DNA of 64,000 nucleotides from Bryum argenteum (GCA_037043015.1 CM073325.1:2792501-2856500), one strand, 5' to 3'; positions 37,746 through 49,017 are shown, numbered from the stretch's first letter. The notes: a model not told the origin generated them from the sequence alone. Made by a program: numbers and translations.

Positions 37746-39159
37746 AACCCGACTATGGTAGAGCAGCCAAAAATGGCGCAGTGCCGAAAATGGAGCCCTA
37801 GTAATCTTCACTGTCACGTACATAATAGCTTCCCCATACAACAGTACCATGTACACAAATTGCAAAGATTATAGGGCGTCACTTTAGTGCACCATTTTAA
37901 GAACACCTATATTTCCATATTTAAAAAAATCATTACTCACTGTAGAAGAGTCGAAAAATGATGATTCCACTTGCTCTAGTTTTCTACTAATTTTCCCCAT
38001 GCACATAAATTGCTTGCACTGGCAACATTCCTGTAAATTTTCTGTGCTGAAAATTGCGCCATTATAGGACACCTTACCATATTATGTGTTAAGTGTTACG
38101 CAATGTTGTGAGCCTCCGATAATTTTACCTCCGATAACATTTTTAAAAAGGACTTTTTGGAAGAACCACAGATTGGTTATACAAAGGTGGTCGGAAATGG
38201 GCGCCTCTAGTAGAGATCAGGGCAAAAGTGCAATCGATCTGCATGTGTGTCAGATCAGTCAGACCTCCGAATTCCGAGCAACTGCCATGAGGCTGGTTGG
38301 GGACCAATACATTATGGAGGCCCAACTGGACACACTGGTTTTATCCAATTCTGGCTAAATGGACAAATCCCACCACTATGCGAATCCCACAACCGAATAT
38401 TCACCACATTATGGGACTATGTTTAGCAGCCCCCTGCCCTGCCCTGCCCCCTGCCCTGCCCTGCCCCCTGCCCTGCCCTGCCCCCTGCCCTGCCCAGCCC
38501 TGCCCACCTTGGCCTGGCTGGGAAACATGGAGCCAATAATGTAGCTGGTCTGTTTTGTTTTTGTTGTTTGTAAAAATGTGCTGATTCGTCTAGAAGACTA
38601 GTTCAAGACTAGGTTTCTCTTCTGGAGAAGGGAGGGTTGCCCTCTTAGTAGTCGATTTGCGGTCCCTTAAGGTAGGGTTCCCTTTACCTCTAGTTTAGCT
38701 TACTTGCCCGACCCAAAACCGGCTAACGCAGGTTTTGGGGTCCGGCTTCGCCGAAGATGGCGGAGGAAGCTTTGTATGTATTTTATCCGTGCAGTAAAGG
38801 TCTCCCTTTATTTGTGTCAAAAAAAAATAAAATAAAAAAAAATAAAAAAAATAAAATAAAAAATAAAAAATGTTGATTCTGTTTGCTCTGCCCCAAAATG
38901 CCCCTCACAAGATCCGCCATCGTCCTCATCCTTGATTTATCTCTATCCATCCCAAGATTAGTTTATAACTTCCTTCTTATCACCTCCAATTTTTCACTAT
39001 TGAGATATTTGTGTGTTCTTTCCTTAAGAGGAAACTTAGGGCGAACGTTAGCATTAATACTAGGGTATGTATGTGTGTGTGTGTGCCAAAATTAAAATGC
39101 ATAGGTTTTTCTTTTCTTTCAAAGATGGAAGTATATTCTCCGCCAACTAGCTATGCTAC
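37746..39159. other. Gene-less region with an eroded repeat
   Basis: 37790-37910 (TAGTAATCTTCACT, CAACAGTACCATGTAC) recurs at 57565-57680, so it is a dispersed repeat of unknown type. The rest shows a C-rich minisatellite (listed) and A/T tracts; no gene. Confidence 0.5.
38430..38508 (+). repeat. C-rich minisatellite, ~17 bp x 4
   Basis: Units of CCCCTGCCCTGCCCTGC; the minus strand has regularly spaced GGG runs. Confidence 0.9.
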
Positions 39160-39416
39160 TTAACCCCTAATGATCCAAGAAAGTCGAATTGGCTTATTGG
39201 GATTTCCGCAGGAAAAAAATTCAGCCAAATTTGACCATTATAATCTCAAAATCGGAGAAAAACTAACGGTTCAAATTTGACATGTGAGTAAATGGTCAAG
39301 TTAACTTCAAGATCCTACGGTTGGATCTTCTAATTAATGCTTATATCAAGTTTTTTTGGGCTAAGGTCGTTATTGATAATGTAGACAATTTTGTATCGAG
39401 GATCTCTAGGGGTTAA
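39160..39416. mobile_element. ~250-bp TTAA element (type D)
   Basis: TTAACCCCTAATGATCC ... GGATCTCTAGGGGTTAA, flanked by TTAA. Interior matches 44267-44514, 47458-47734 and (inverted) 48164-48408, including AGATCCTACGGTTGGAT. Confidence 0.85.
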
Positions 39417-40106
39417 GTTCATGATTGTATTTCTCTCAATCGATTAATTCAAGATTCAAAAATAAATGTAGAAGTAATATAGAACTTGCGTAGGTGATAA
39501 TTATAATTATAGCCCACTTTGATCATTGTGATATTATAATTGTAAACCCACGAATGATTATATTTTGGTGTGTGAGTAGTATCTATCTCACGTTCGTTTC
39601 TAATCCTACTATTGAGTTGACCGAGTTATGGTTGAAATCAAATTTATTCATAATTTTCAAATGTGATATCTTCAAAGTTGTTACCGAAGGTACTCAGAAA
39701 ATTTTATTTTGTTTTGAAGATTATATGTGTTATATGTGATCACTGCATACGCTTCATTTCTAACCTATGATATTTAGTGCAAAATATTCATGAAAATCTT
39801 GCAAGACATGTAAATGACACCACTTTCGGTAAACAAGAACCGAATTTATTGATTTCTAGGGATCACATGAGACAACTTAAATTCTTGCAGTAACTTAGGC
39901 CCATGAGTTGACTCTGCATGCTTGCAATGTTGGGCTGCTTGCAGGTGTAATTGTTGTAATGGAGGCTCTGCCATCACCCATAAGCACCCTTGTTGACAAT
40001 AATAAAAAAACAATGCATAGATGAACCGTACGCATTATATATTATATCTGTTTGTACGAATACACTCTAACTCCCTTATTTTTCACACGTGTGGTGTCAA
40101 GCCTTA

Positions 40107-41378
40107 GAGCATCCCCATTAGCTGCGCGAACGGCCCTCCCCAACGCTAATTGGCGGGCCCGCACTGATAAAGTATACCAATGGCTGCGCCACCCCTCCCT
40201 CCACCTTTCCGCGGCACTCTACGGTTGGAGAACCTAAAAGCGCCAGGGTACCCATTTGCGCACTGTACCTCATTTGTAGATTGTGAAAATACAGATGTAC
40301 CTCATTTGTATATAACGCAATTGGGTCAAATCTTACTTAGCACTTTGGAATTTTGTATAAAATTCACAAATGCGAATTACATGTTGCAAATTTTTGCAAT
40401 CCTCCTGAAACCCTATTTCGAATGTGGTCATAATTTTACTTTGAATTTACTAGTGCTAAAAATAGGTCAGATCTCTTAACCCCTAACTCTCCTTGAAGCC
40501 CATAATGGGTTTTTGCAAATCCGGGCAGCTTAGATGAAGGGGTTAAAAGTAATATTTTGGCCTAAGAGTTTTACTAGGTCCTCCTTATACTGCAAAGTGT
40601 ATGTGGTAGAATTTGCAAAGTCAAATTCCAATTTTTGAGTCTTCTAAGACGATCCTTGGGTTGCGAGCCAAGATGGGGCAGCTTAAAAAAGTAACTTGTT
40701 TAAATTTTGTTTTTTGAAACATGTTCATTACTAAATCACTACTCAAATTTCAAAGTGACTCAAGTCAAAAAGTTTACTAATTTTACAAGGGCAACCTCCA
40801 AAGATTTCAAAACCAATCTTTGCAATGCCCAAAAAAACTTGGGAGACAAACTTTAGATGTTATGATCTCTCAAATGGTAAACATCCAACGGTCGATTTTT
40901 TGAACAATAATCAAGCATATTCTTAAGTACAAGATCTTACAGTTGGAAGTTTTAAAAAAGAAAAAGAAATTTTTTCATGCCCCCACAAGTGCTTCAAGGT
41001 AGAGAATTGCAGTTTTGAGGTTTCAAGCTCCCAAAAAACACCAAGGAGATTTAGGGGTTAAGTTGGTGGTTTTAGGACACTCAACCTTATTGCAGCCTCG
41101 CTCACGCCAAGTTTTCTCTGGTTGCATGGAGACATTTTCCACACTCTATTGCATAGTCAACGCCAAATCCGATCACAAATGCAAGACCCCACCCTCCCCA
41201 GCCACGAGGCCATGCTGATTGGCCCGGCCCCGCCACGTCACCACATCAAGGCTGTTTGGGGGGCTCTGTAGCGAGCTTCCATTGGGGCCAAAACCCTCCA
41301 TTTCGTCGCACGCTCAGGTATGTCCCTCGCCATTATCCTTTAACGCGTCCCAATGGCGCGGAACTATTGGGGATGCTC
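40107..41378. mobile_element. Tourist/Harbinger-like MITE, interrupted by a TTAA element
   Basis: The ends GAGCATCCCCATTAG and the complement of GAGCATCCCCAATAG are flanked by TTA at 40104-40106 and 41379-41381, the PIF/Harbinger target. The element carries the 586-bp TTAA insertion at 40476-41061; without it the MITE is ~690 bp. A related partial copy without the insertion is at 61074-61352. Confidence 0.75.
40476..41061. mobile_element. 586-bp TTAA element, insertion proven by an empty paralogous site
   Basis: TTAACCCCTAACTCTCC ... GGAGATTTAGGGGTTAA with TTAA on both sides. The paralogous sequence at 61311-61325 reads GATCTCTTAAGTTGGTG, with one TTAA and no insert, whereas here GATCTC-TTAA and TTAA-GTTGGTG flank the element. 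Related longer, diverged copies are at 30095-31910 and 59650-60491. Confidence 0.92.
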
Positions 41379-41569
41379 TTATATATTATTACAACTTTAG
41401 AGTGTGACATGTGGGTAATGGCCAATCAAGGATGTTCAATTCTTGGAATATACCCCAAATGTGAAATCTATAGAATGGTAGAGCGATGAAGGAAAACATC
41501 ACTGTACTAAACCTCTAACAACTTTACGTAGAGACGGGTCTATTCTTCACACTTATCAAATTTGGTTGC

Positions 41570-42240
41570 TTTTTCATGTTTCATTATTTTCAATGAATTA
41601 CTCTCGTTGAGCATATTCTACTATTGCAAACCAATTTTATCAAATCAAAATATAGGTTTTCATGATAATTTTCTATGCAATTATGATCTTACAACAAATT
41701 TTTAGTTAGAAGGTTTTTTGATCCAAATGCTTCTGGTAAAGATTTGTAATGATTGTTATATACCATAAAAATAGAAATATACGTGCTTGTTGAGGAGCTA
41801 TATCTCCTTCATCCATAGTTGGAATCCAACTTTATTTCCTAGTTTACATTTGAATTCAAGTCTTGTTTTTGCAATAGAAAGCTTGGTTCAATCTAATATG
41901 CTTTAAAAGCTTCAAATATATTTTAATGCAATGGGTTTAGTTTTAGACTATCATTCATTTTAAAAATGTTTGACAATTTTACTATTGCAAGGCTACTACA
42001 AGAGCATGGAGATTTGTTCAATGAATCTATTTGGTACAAGAGTGTTTTTGAGATGAAGGCAAACAACATTCTAGGTAGGTCTTATTTGGAGGAAATTTGT
42101 TTCTGAGTAGCATTTCCACTTCAAAGTGAAAATGATATTCTTCACTCTGTTTTTCTTATTGATATCTTATGAATTTGTATTCTACAAAGCCTCATAACTC
42201 AAATTTTAATCAACATGACTTATAATAAGTCTATTCAGTA
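41570..42240. mobile_element. Diverged relative of the 986-bp TTAA element
   Basis: Shares an ordered series of blocks with 30400-31040 (TATTGCAAACCAATT, TTTTTTGATCCAAATG, GAGGAGCTATATCTCC, CATAACTCAAATTTT). Ends eroded. Confidence 0.6.
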
Positions 42241-42600
42241 TACTTCCATGTGAATCAAACATTCCTTCAGGTTTGATAGGTCCAATGAGGGTAAAAATTG
42301 CATGCACATATTCCTAACGAGAATGCACGGAGTCTCAATTCATGTTTACCTCCAAAAATGGTCTTTTTGGCCCTCAAAACACTAAACCTTTTTTTTAAGA
42401 AGGAAAGAGAATATTTTTTCCAAGTTTGTACATCATGATCTCATGATTAGTGAGAATTATGAATTTGAAATTCGATACGCATATAAACGTACAAGTTAGG
42501 GACTAATCATACGGTAACAAACCTAAAAAACTCTCAAAAATTAAAATCCCCTTGCATTAAAAAGAGGGAATTTTTGAGGTAACTCGACTTCGAGAGTGAA
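42241..42600 (+). repeat. Fragment of the dispersed repeat found upstream of RPS15
   Basis: Follows 11400-11760 in order (TCCATGTGAA, GGTTTGATAGG/GGTTTTGTAGG, AGTCTCAATTC, TAAGTTAGG). Boundaries are not defined. Confidence 0.55.
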
Positions 42601-42741
42601 TCCCAAAAGTTGAAATTGACCAAAAGAGGAGAAACTCTAACCTATTTACAGGGCAACGTAAATAGAGTGTTCATTCGACCTATGCTTGCATTTATGCATG
42701 GAGGTTATCAGACCAATGGCGGGACTAGTACTTCCTCTTTG

Positions 42742-43078
42742 GCAGGGTTGTCTTGTGCGACAAACTCGACACAACGTCGAACACGACATGTCATACAAAC
42801 AACAGACCCTTTGTTTGAGAATATACCATATTCCTATAACATACTTAGAATTCTAGAATATTCTAGAATATGCTTAGAATTCTAGAATATTCTAGAATAT
42901 GCTTAGAATTCTAGAATATTCTAGAATATGCTTAGAATTCTAGAATATTCTAGAATATGCCCACATATTCTTGGATATTCGAGCATATTTCATCCAAATT
43001 GTCTAACGTACCATACACCTGACGAACACGACAACTCGACAGACATTGCCGAAAATGTGTCGAAGAAGACAACCCTGC
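42742..43078. mobile_element. 337-bp MITE with GCAGGGTTGTCTT ends and an internal heat shock element array
   Basis: Terminal inverted repeats are GCAGGGTTGTCTTGTGCGACA and the complement of GCAGGGTTGTCTTCTTCGACA, about 21 bp. The interior contains CGAACACGACATGTC-type words and a 4 x 29-bp array (42844-42959). Target duplication is not clear (TCTT on both sides is possible). A related element without the array is at 58705-58919. No ORF. It sits in a SINE body. Confidence 0.8.
42844..42959. repeat. 4 x 29-bp exact tandem repeat of perfect heat shock elements
   Basis: Each unit contains TTCTAGAATATTCTAGAA, i.e. four alternating TTC/GAA pentamers at correct 2-bp spacing, the optimal HSF binding arrangement. 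Four identical units give sixteen pentamers in 116 bp. Exact identity among units suggests recent expansion. Confidence 0.9.
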
Positions 43079-43172
43079 TCTTCAGGTGAACACTATGCTA
43101 CTTCTTACTTAGCCACTAGTGCCCTAGAGATACCCGACATGGTATTCCCCCCCCCCCCCTCTCCAAATGGCT

Positions 43173-43405
43173 TTAACCCTTAAAGGTCCCTTGGAGATAG
43201 TATGTACGGTGGCGTATAATTGAGATTTGCTACCAACAAGAAACTCTATATTGTGATCTTAAAAGCTTAGTAGAACCGCATGGATTTATATGTCAACTTG
43301 TTCTTTCAACTCAAATCTATTAAAGGTGTGCACTCATTCCAATACAACCAAAATACGCTGTATTCTAGCAATCAAAATATGGTTGTTCAGACCTTTAAGG
43401 GTTAA
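43173..43405. mobile_element. 233-bp TTAA element inside a SINE
   Basis: TTAACCCTTAAAGGTC and its exact complement at the right, TTAA at both sides. Intact SINE copies read GGCTTTGAGGTACCC here, so the target was GGCTT(T)AAGGTACCC and only TTAA was duplicated. Sibling at 44863-45094. Confidence 0.9.
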
Positions 43406-44056
43406 GGTACCCATACAACAAGGTCCAAGAACCCCTACCATAATTGGGCAAACTATGGTGGTGAGCACCATGCCGGCTGAGCCTACGACCTCCTCATCGG
43501 GGGCCATGAGCCCTAACCACCACCCTAAGCCTTGTAATGCCTCAAAATCGACCACATTATGATTGATTTTCTTAAATCAGCTAGATAAATCATTTTCACA
43601 AAAACTGATATATTTCAAGATCCATAGGACGAGATTCAATAAAATCCAACAAACAAACTAATTAGACAGTTGTAAACAAGATCCTACGGTTGAATTTTCA
43701 AAAATCGAGTTTCTAAGAAACTTTGTTCACGGTTATGAAAATCTGGCTGTCTGGAAGCTCACTGTAGAGCTTGTCCTCCTTTCTCCTTATGGAAGCCATG
43801 GTTGAAATTCCAGGTGTGGAAAAGGAAACGACCGGATACGACCTCCAGGTACTGTAGACGCACGAAGTGTCCATGACCAAGTTGCTATATACAGTATGAT
43901 CTCATGATGATACTCCAGTTGCCATGAAATTGCTCCTTAATCTTGGGCCTTTTCCCAAATCACAGCCTTGCAAGCTTCCAATTGCAAGCCATTTGGCAAC
44001 CATGGCTTGTGAATTGGGTGTTGGACATTGGCTGGGAATTTACCTTCTTCCCATGT

Positions 44057-44249
<193 letters not shown>

Positions 44250-44266
44250 CTCACCTAAACGAACCC

Positions 44267-44514
44267 TTAACCCCTAAAGGTCCAGGAAAGCGAAAACTGT
44301 TTTTTGAAGTTCAAAATTCAGCCAACTTTGACCATTATAATCTCACAAATGAAGAAGAATCAACGGTTCAATCTTGGCAAGTGAGTGGAAGGTTAAGTTA
44401 ACTTCAAGATCCTACGGTTGGATTTTCCAAATAATTCTTAGATTGAGAGTTTTAGGCCTGAAGTAAGGGAATGTCCATTTTTACAATTTTGCATCAAGAA
44501 CCTTTAGGGGTTAA
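44267..44514. mobile_element. 248-bp TTAA element (type D) nested in a left terminal repeat
   Basis: TTAACCCCTAAAGGTCC ... AACCTTTAGGGGTTAA. The duplicated TTAA is the internal TTAA of the host element's terminal repeat. Inverted near-twin at 48164-48408. Confidence 0.9.
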
Positions 44515-44862
44515 ACGCCCATGGGGTCTAAAACGGGCAGCCCAAAATTGGATCACAGCATCTTTTGGACTAGGGCATCATGAATAGTGCACTTTTTGAA
44601 CTTGGGCAGCATGAATGAACCAATCAATGATGAGCTTGCAACCTCCCACAAGGTTATGTACAACCCCAACCTACCTACCACAATCCTTTCAAACCATAAA
44701 ATCATACATACAAATTGTGATTTGAATTGTAAAATTTCACTTTTTGAATGCATCATAAGACGGTGACCGGTTTGACATCAAAATATAAGTGAAAAGTCGA
44801 TTACAGGGAGAGCTACAAAGAAGATTATGTTGGAATCAAGCCCCTCGGGCTTGCTTGGGCGT

Positions 44863-45094
44863 TTAACCCTTAAAAGTCCCTTGGGGATAGTATGTACAAT
44901 GTCGTATAATTAGGATTTGCTACCAACAAGAAACTCTAAACTCGAATCGTAATAGCTCACTACAACCGCATCAATTCAAATGTCAACTTCTTCTTTGAAC
45001 TCAACCCATTAAAGGTGTGCATTCACTCCAAATACAACCAAAATACACCGTATTCTACTAGTCGCCACGGCACGCTCAGACCTTTAGGGGTTAA
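44863..45094. mobile_element. 232-bp TTAA element nested in a right terminal repeat
   Basis: TTAACCCTTAAAAGTCCC ... AGACCTTTAGGGGTTAA. Interior matches 43173-43405 (GATTTGCTACCAACAAGAAA, AATACAACCAAAATACA). Confidence 0.9.
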
Positions 45095-45157
45095 GGGCTA
45101 AACTGGTGACTTTTGCGGTTGTATCTCTACCTGAAGTTCTAGAACTTAAGATATATT

Positions 45158-45516
45158 AGAGAAACCCGCTAAGTAAGACGGACTAGGGACCAAAACACTC
45201 AGTTTTGGTTGGACTAGGAACCAGATGTCGAATTGGGCACCAAATTTTTACGCTTAGATCATACTGGGGACTAAACTCAAAAATGCATGATTTTGATGGT
45301 TTTCTCAGTTTGGTCCCCAATTCAACTTGGTGCCTAGTCCGCAACGTGATGCGCGGAAGATTGAGTGATTTGGGTCCCTAGTTTACATCTAGTCCCCAAT
45401 TTGGTGCATTTGGTCCCCAGTCTGTTCTACTTAGCGGATAACTGAAAACAGGGCACAAAACGACGGACTAAGGACCAGCTGGGGTCCAAAGTGGGGACTA
45501 CTTAGCAGATTTCCCT
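45158..45516. mobile_element. MITE with AGAGAAACCCGCTAAGTA ends (third copy of the 4475 family)
   Basis: AGAGAAACCCGCTAAGTA and complement of AGGGAAATCTGCTAAGTA; interior has the same GGACTAGGGACC / GGTCCCCA phrases. 3-bp flanks (ATT / GTA) no longer match, so it is older. Confidence 0.8.
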
Positions 45517-45874
45517 GTAGAGTCAAAGTCTTAGTTTTGTATAAAAAGCATATTGATCTGATTTGGGCTTTTCTCTTTTAGGGGTTGAATTCAGGTATTA
45601 GATAGTTAAGTGCATTGGAACATGAGTAGGTTTCTAATCATTTTGTGCAACTAAGATGTCAAGAGAACATTTTATGATAGAACATAATGTATGATGTCTA
45701 GGTGCAATTTGAGTACACAAGCAATTGATTAGTGTTATTCATTAAAACTCAACCATCACATTATTTCTCACTAGTTTTGGGATTAGTGTTCAATTACAGT
45801 TGCCATTAGAATTAATGCTTGATGAAGCTCATGATTCCACTCATTGTAGTAATTTCTTCTACTTCCTTTAACCT

Positions 45875-46242
45875 TTAACCCTTAAAGGTCCTTCCACTCC
45901 TCAATGGGCAGCCCAAAATTGGATCTCGGCATCTTTTGGACTTGGGCAACATGAATAGTGCACTTTTTGAACTTGGGCAGCATGAATGAACCAATCAATG
46001 ATGAGTTTGCAACCTCCTACAAGGTTTTGTGCAATCCCAACCTACCTACCACAATCCTTTCAAAGCACAAATCACTCATACAAATTGCGATTTGAATTGT
46101 AGGATTTCACTTTGTAGATGCATCACAAAAAGGTGACCAGAATGATATATAAAAATAAGTGAAAATTGAGAATAAAAAGAGCTACATGCAAGATTCTGTT
46201 GGAAAACAACCCGAGGGGCTGACAAGCGCCTTTAAGGGTTAA
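45875..46242. mobile_element. ~360-bp TTAA element
   Basis: TTAACCCTTAAAGGTCC ... GCGCCTTTAAGGGTTAA with TTAA both sides; interior matches the 25773 copy (GGGCAGCCCAAAATTGGATC and the CCAACCTACCTACCACAATC block). Core 360 bp. Confidence 0.88.
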
Positions 46243-46329
46243 AATGCTTGAGCATGCCCATCGAGCTTGTCTTTTGAGTGTCTTTTCCATACCAACACAT
46301 CTCTTATTTTGTCTTGAACATTAGTGTCA

Positions 46330-46561
46330 TAACACTAAGGTGACGTGTAACATTTTGCAACTGATCGCTAAATTCAAGTAGCCTCAAAATTGGCATACGG
46401 TCTCAAAATTACCCACTTTTTATGCAAGGTGAAAATTTTCAAACTTAAATGGAATTAACCAAAGGATCTAGTACCTAACTTCAAAGCAAATATTTATGTC
46501 GAATCTCAAATTCAAATTTCTTACCGATTGTAAAATTATAATGTTTAAAGTTCGAAATTAT

Positions 46562-46609
<48 letters not shown>

Positions 46610-47350
46610 AGAAAGGGTAAGTAGTACTTTGAGGGCTCAACAAACAATGAAAATTTGATAGAAGGCTCTTCACAATCTTGTTCCTAGGCGATTCAAGAGA
46701 ATGTCTATGCATATTTTACCCTTGCACGACTTATAAAACCTCCAAGAAATTATTGAAATATCCCAATGAGGATTAAAGGCAAGTCTTCAACAAAAAAAAT
46801 GGCATGTGAAAATTGGATTAAAATCCAAACGGTGAGATCATGCATCCAAACCTTACTTCCATGTACAAAACACAAAACTTGAAAAAAAGTAGAAACACAA
46901 AATTTTAATGAATTTTCAAAATTTCTGCAAACTTAAGACAAATTCTGAGAATTAATGAGCATATTCTCCAATTTTGGGCAAATTTTAGCATGCCTAGATA
47001 GTATTTCTAATCTTTGACCATGAATACCGGTACTCCAAAATATGAGGGGAAATCTCAAAGCACAAAAAGACTTTTCAGAAAGGTATGAGAAAACTCTACA
47101 ACTTGCTAGAGGTGTCGCGTTCATACAATTTAAATTTAGAAAATCAAAGGCCGATGAGACTCTAATCGACAAGAATTTGACTTCAATCAAATTACCCTTA
47201 GGGGCAAAAATTATCCGAAATTATCCTAATGTTGGCATCACTATTCAACAACTCTTGTGTAATGATGTATGGGTAGGTGTACCTTGGAAGTGTTCCTCCG
47301 TGAACTCGATGAACTGCTCATGAACTTGGATTTCACTAGAGTGCCAAGGT
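46330..47350 (-). repeat. Inverted copy of the dispersed repeat found upstream of RPS15
   Basis: Read on the minus strand it parallels 5850-6400 and 11200-11760 (GGATTTTAATCCAATTTTCACATGCC vs GATCCAATCATT...CATGCC, GTTAGGTACTAGATCC). A poly(T) run at 46563-46608 lies inside. Ends not defined. Confidence 0.55.
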
Positions 47351-47457
47351 CCATTTAGGATGTGAATCAATATGGAATTTTTTTGGTGATATCTCAGGAG
47401 GGTATAGCCAATATATACTTTTGAAGGTCATAATATTGCCTAACTTACCTTGGAGAT

Positions 47458-47734
47458 TTAACCCCTAAAGATCCAAGAAAGCCAAAATGGCTTTTCGGGG
47501 TTCTTGCAAGGAGTGAAATCAGCCAACTTTGAACATTTATAATCTCACATATGAAAAAGAATCAATGGTTCAAATTATACATGCAAGTAAAAAGGCAAGT
47601 TCACTTTCCAATCCTACGGTAGGTAGGTTGGACGTTCTAATTTATACTTAGATTAAGCTTTTTTGGGCGTGAAGTAAGCAAAGGTCATATTTCGTAATTT
47701 GAGCAATTAAAAATCCAGGATCTTTAGGGGTTAA
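47458..47734. mobile_element. 277-bp TTAA element (type D)
   Basis: TTAACCCCTAAAGATCC ... GGATCTTTAGGGGTTAA, exact inverted ends plus TTAA duplication. The interior is a diverged version of 39160-39416. Confidence 0.9.
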
Positions 47735-47810
47735 AGAGTTGAACTTACTTCTCATGTGAGTTACTGTTGCATTGTAATCTTGAATTTTCTTTTTCTGGAG
47801 GATTGTTAGC

Positions 47811-48163
47811 TTAACCCTTAAACGTCCAAGCAAGCATGGGGAGCTTGTTTCCAATAGAATCCGCTCTGAAGCTCTCACTGTACTCAAATTTTCACTTATA
47901 TTTCAATGTCAAACTAGTCACCTTCTTATGATGCATCCAAAAAGTAAAATTTCACAGAGTTTGTATGAGTGATTTTGTGCTTTGAAGGGATTGTGGTAGG
48001 TAGGTTGGGGTTGTACATAACCTTGTGGGAGGTTGCAAGCTCATCATTGATTGGTTCATTCACGATGCCCAAGCTCAAAAAGTGCACTATTCATGGTGCC
48101 CAAGTCCATCCTAAGTTGCTGAGATCCAATTTTGGGCTGCCCGTTTCAGACCCCATGGGCGTA
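47811..48163. mobile_element. ~350-bp TTAA element (inverted 360-bp family), right end taken by another element
   Basis: Starts TTAACCCTTAAACGTCC and reads as the complement of the 25773 copy up to CCCATGGGCG at 48161. The next bases (TA) join directly to a type D element, consistent with insertion at the internal TTAA of this terminal repeat followed by a small loss. Confidence 0.75.
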
Positions 48164-48408
48164 CCCCTAAAGGTTCTTGATGCAGAATTGTAAAAATGGA
48201 CATTCCCTTACTTCAGGCCTAAAAACTCTCAATCTAAGAATTATTTGGAAGATCCAACCGTAGGATCTTGAAGTTAACTTAACCTTCCACTCACTTGCCA
48301 AAATTGAACCGTTGATTCTTCTTCATTTGTGAGATTATAATGGTCAAAGTTGGCTGAATTTTGGACTCCAAAAAGCAGTTTTCGCTTTCCTGGACCTTTG
48401 GGGGTTAA
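48164..48408. mobile_element. ~245-bp TTAA element (type D, inverted)
   Basis: CCCCTAAAGGTTCTTG ... GGACCTTTGGGGGTTAA; near-complement of 44267-44514. Left TTAA is lost at the junction with 47811-48163. Confidence 0.8.
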
Positions 48409-48411
48409 GAG

Positions 48412-48560
48412 CTACATGAGAGAGAAAAACTGCAGCTCTGAAAGACTTGGAACTCTCTTTCTACATGAGAAACACTGCAACAACTACATGAGGAAAAAAG
48501 CTGCAGCTGAAGAGATACATGAGAAAACGTACTGCAGCTTTCTCTTTCTCATGTATCATA
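48412..48560. repeat. Short repeat cluster with CTACATGAGA / CTGCAGCT words
   Basis: Four spaced CTACATGAGA-like words with three CTGCAGCT palindromes, ending with the complement CTCATGTA; could fold into a hairpin. Function unknown. Confidence 0.55.
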
Positions 48561-49017
48561 GCCATGTCAACGGCCCCTGGTGCGTGCCGTGCTTGTTAGC
48601 TCCCCCCCCGGCCAGGATTGGGTCCATGATCACAAGGAAGTTTCTGCGCTTGTCATGGCCATCGTTTCTTTTTTCAGACAAGCCTGGTTGGTGGCACACT
48701 CGCATTGGCCTCCTTGACTTGTGCTCAATAGGAAACCACCACTTGGGGACTCTGCAAACCGTTGGTTGGTTAGGTACCATTTGGGAGCGGGGTGACTTCT
48801 TCTTTTTCCTTTTCGGTGCCTGAGGAATGCTGAAAGCTCCCGTGTACTTATATGTTTGGACACATGGTCACCCTGCGGAGGACAACTTTCATGCTTGTAA
48901 GAGCACTAGTGGGACCCGTGCCGTTGAGCACGTTCAACTTGGATTGCCTAAAGCTATAAAACATTCATAAACTTCAAATAAGTTTATACAGAAAATATTA
49001 AAAAATACATATCGAAT
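48561..49017. other. Gene-less stretch
   Basis: Unrecognised GC-moderate sequence. Short overlapping frames on both strands, no domain. Confidence 0.4.

Larger units (their letters stand above)
42630..43543 (-). mobile_element. SINE copy split by two different MITEs
   Basis: Minus-strand SINE: head with B box near 43470-43490 (degenerate) and A-box region near 43515-43540, body in between and tail toward 42630. The body is interrupted by the heat-shock-element MITE (42742-43078) and by a TTAA element (43173-43405). Intact copies at 51982, 54750 and 58989 show the uninterrupted order. Confidence 0.75.
44260..45101. mobile_element. ~360-bp TTAA element with a nested TTAA element in each terminal repeat
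   Basis: CCC (44264-44266) and the internal TTAA of the left terminal repeat are followed by a 248-bp element, then TTAAACGCCC resumes at 44511. The right terminal repeat breaks at GGGCGTTTAA (44866), where a 232-bp element lies, and its last GGG is at 45095-45097. Removing both inserts leaves 362 bp, the exact core length of the copy at 25777-26138. Outer flanks are CGAA and CTAA, eroded from TTAA. Confidence 0.85.
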
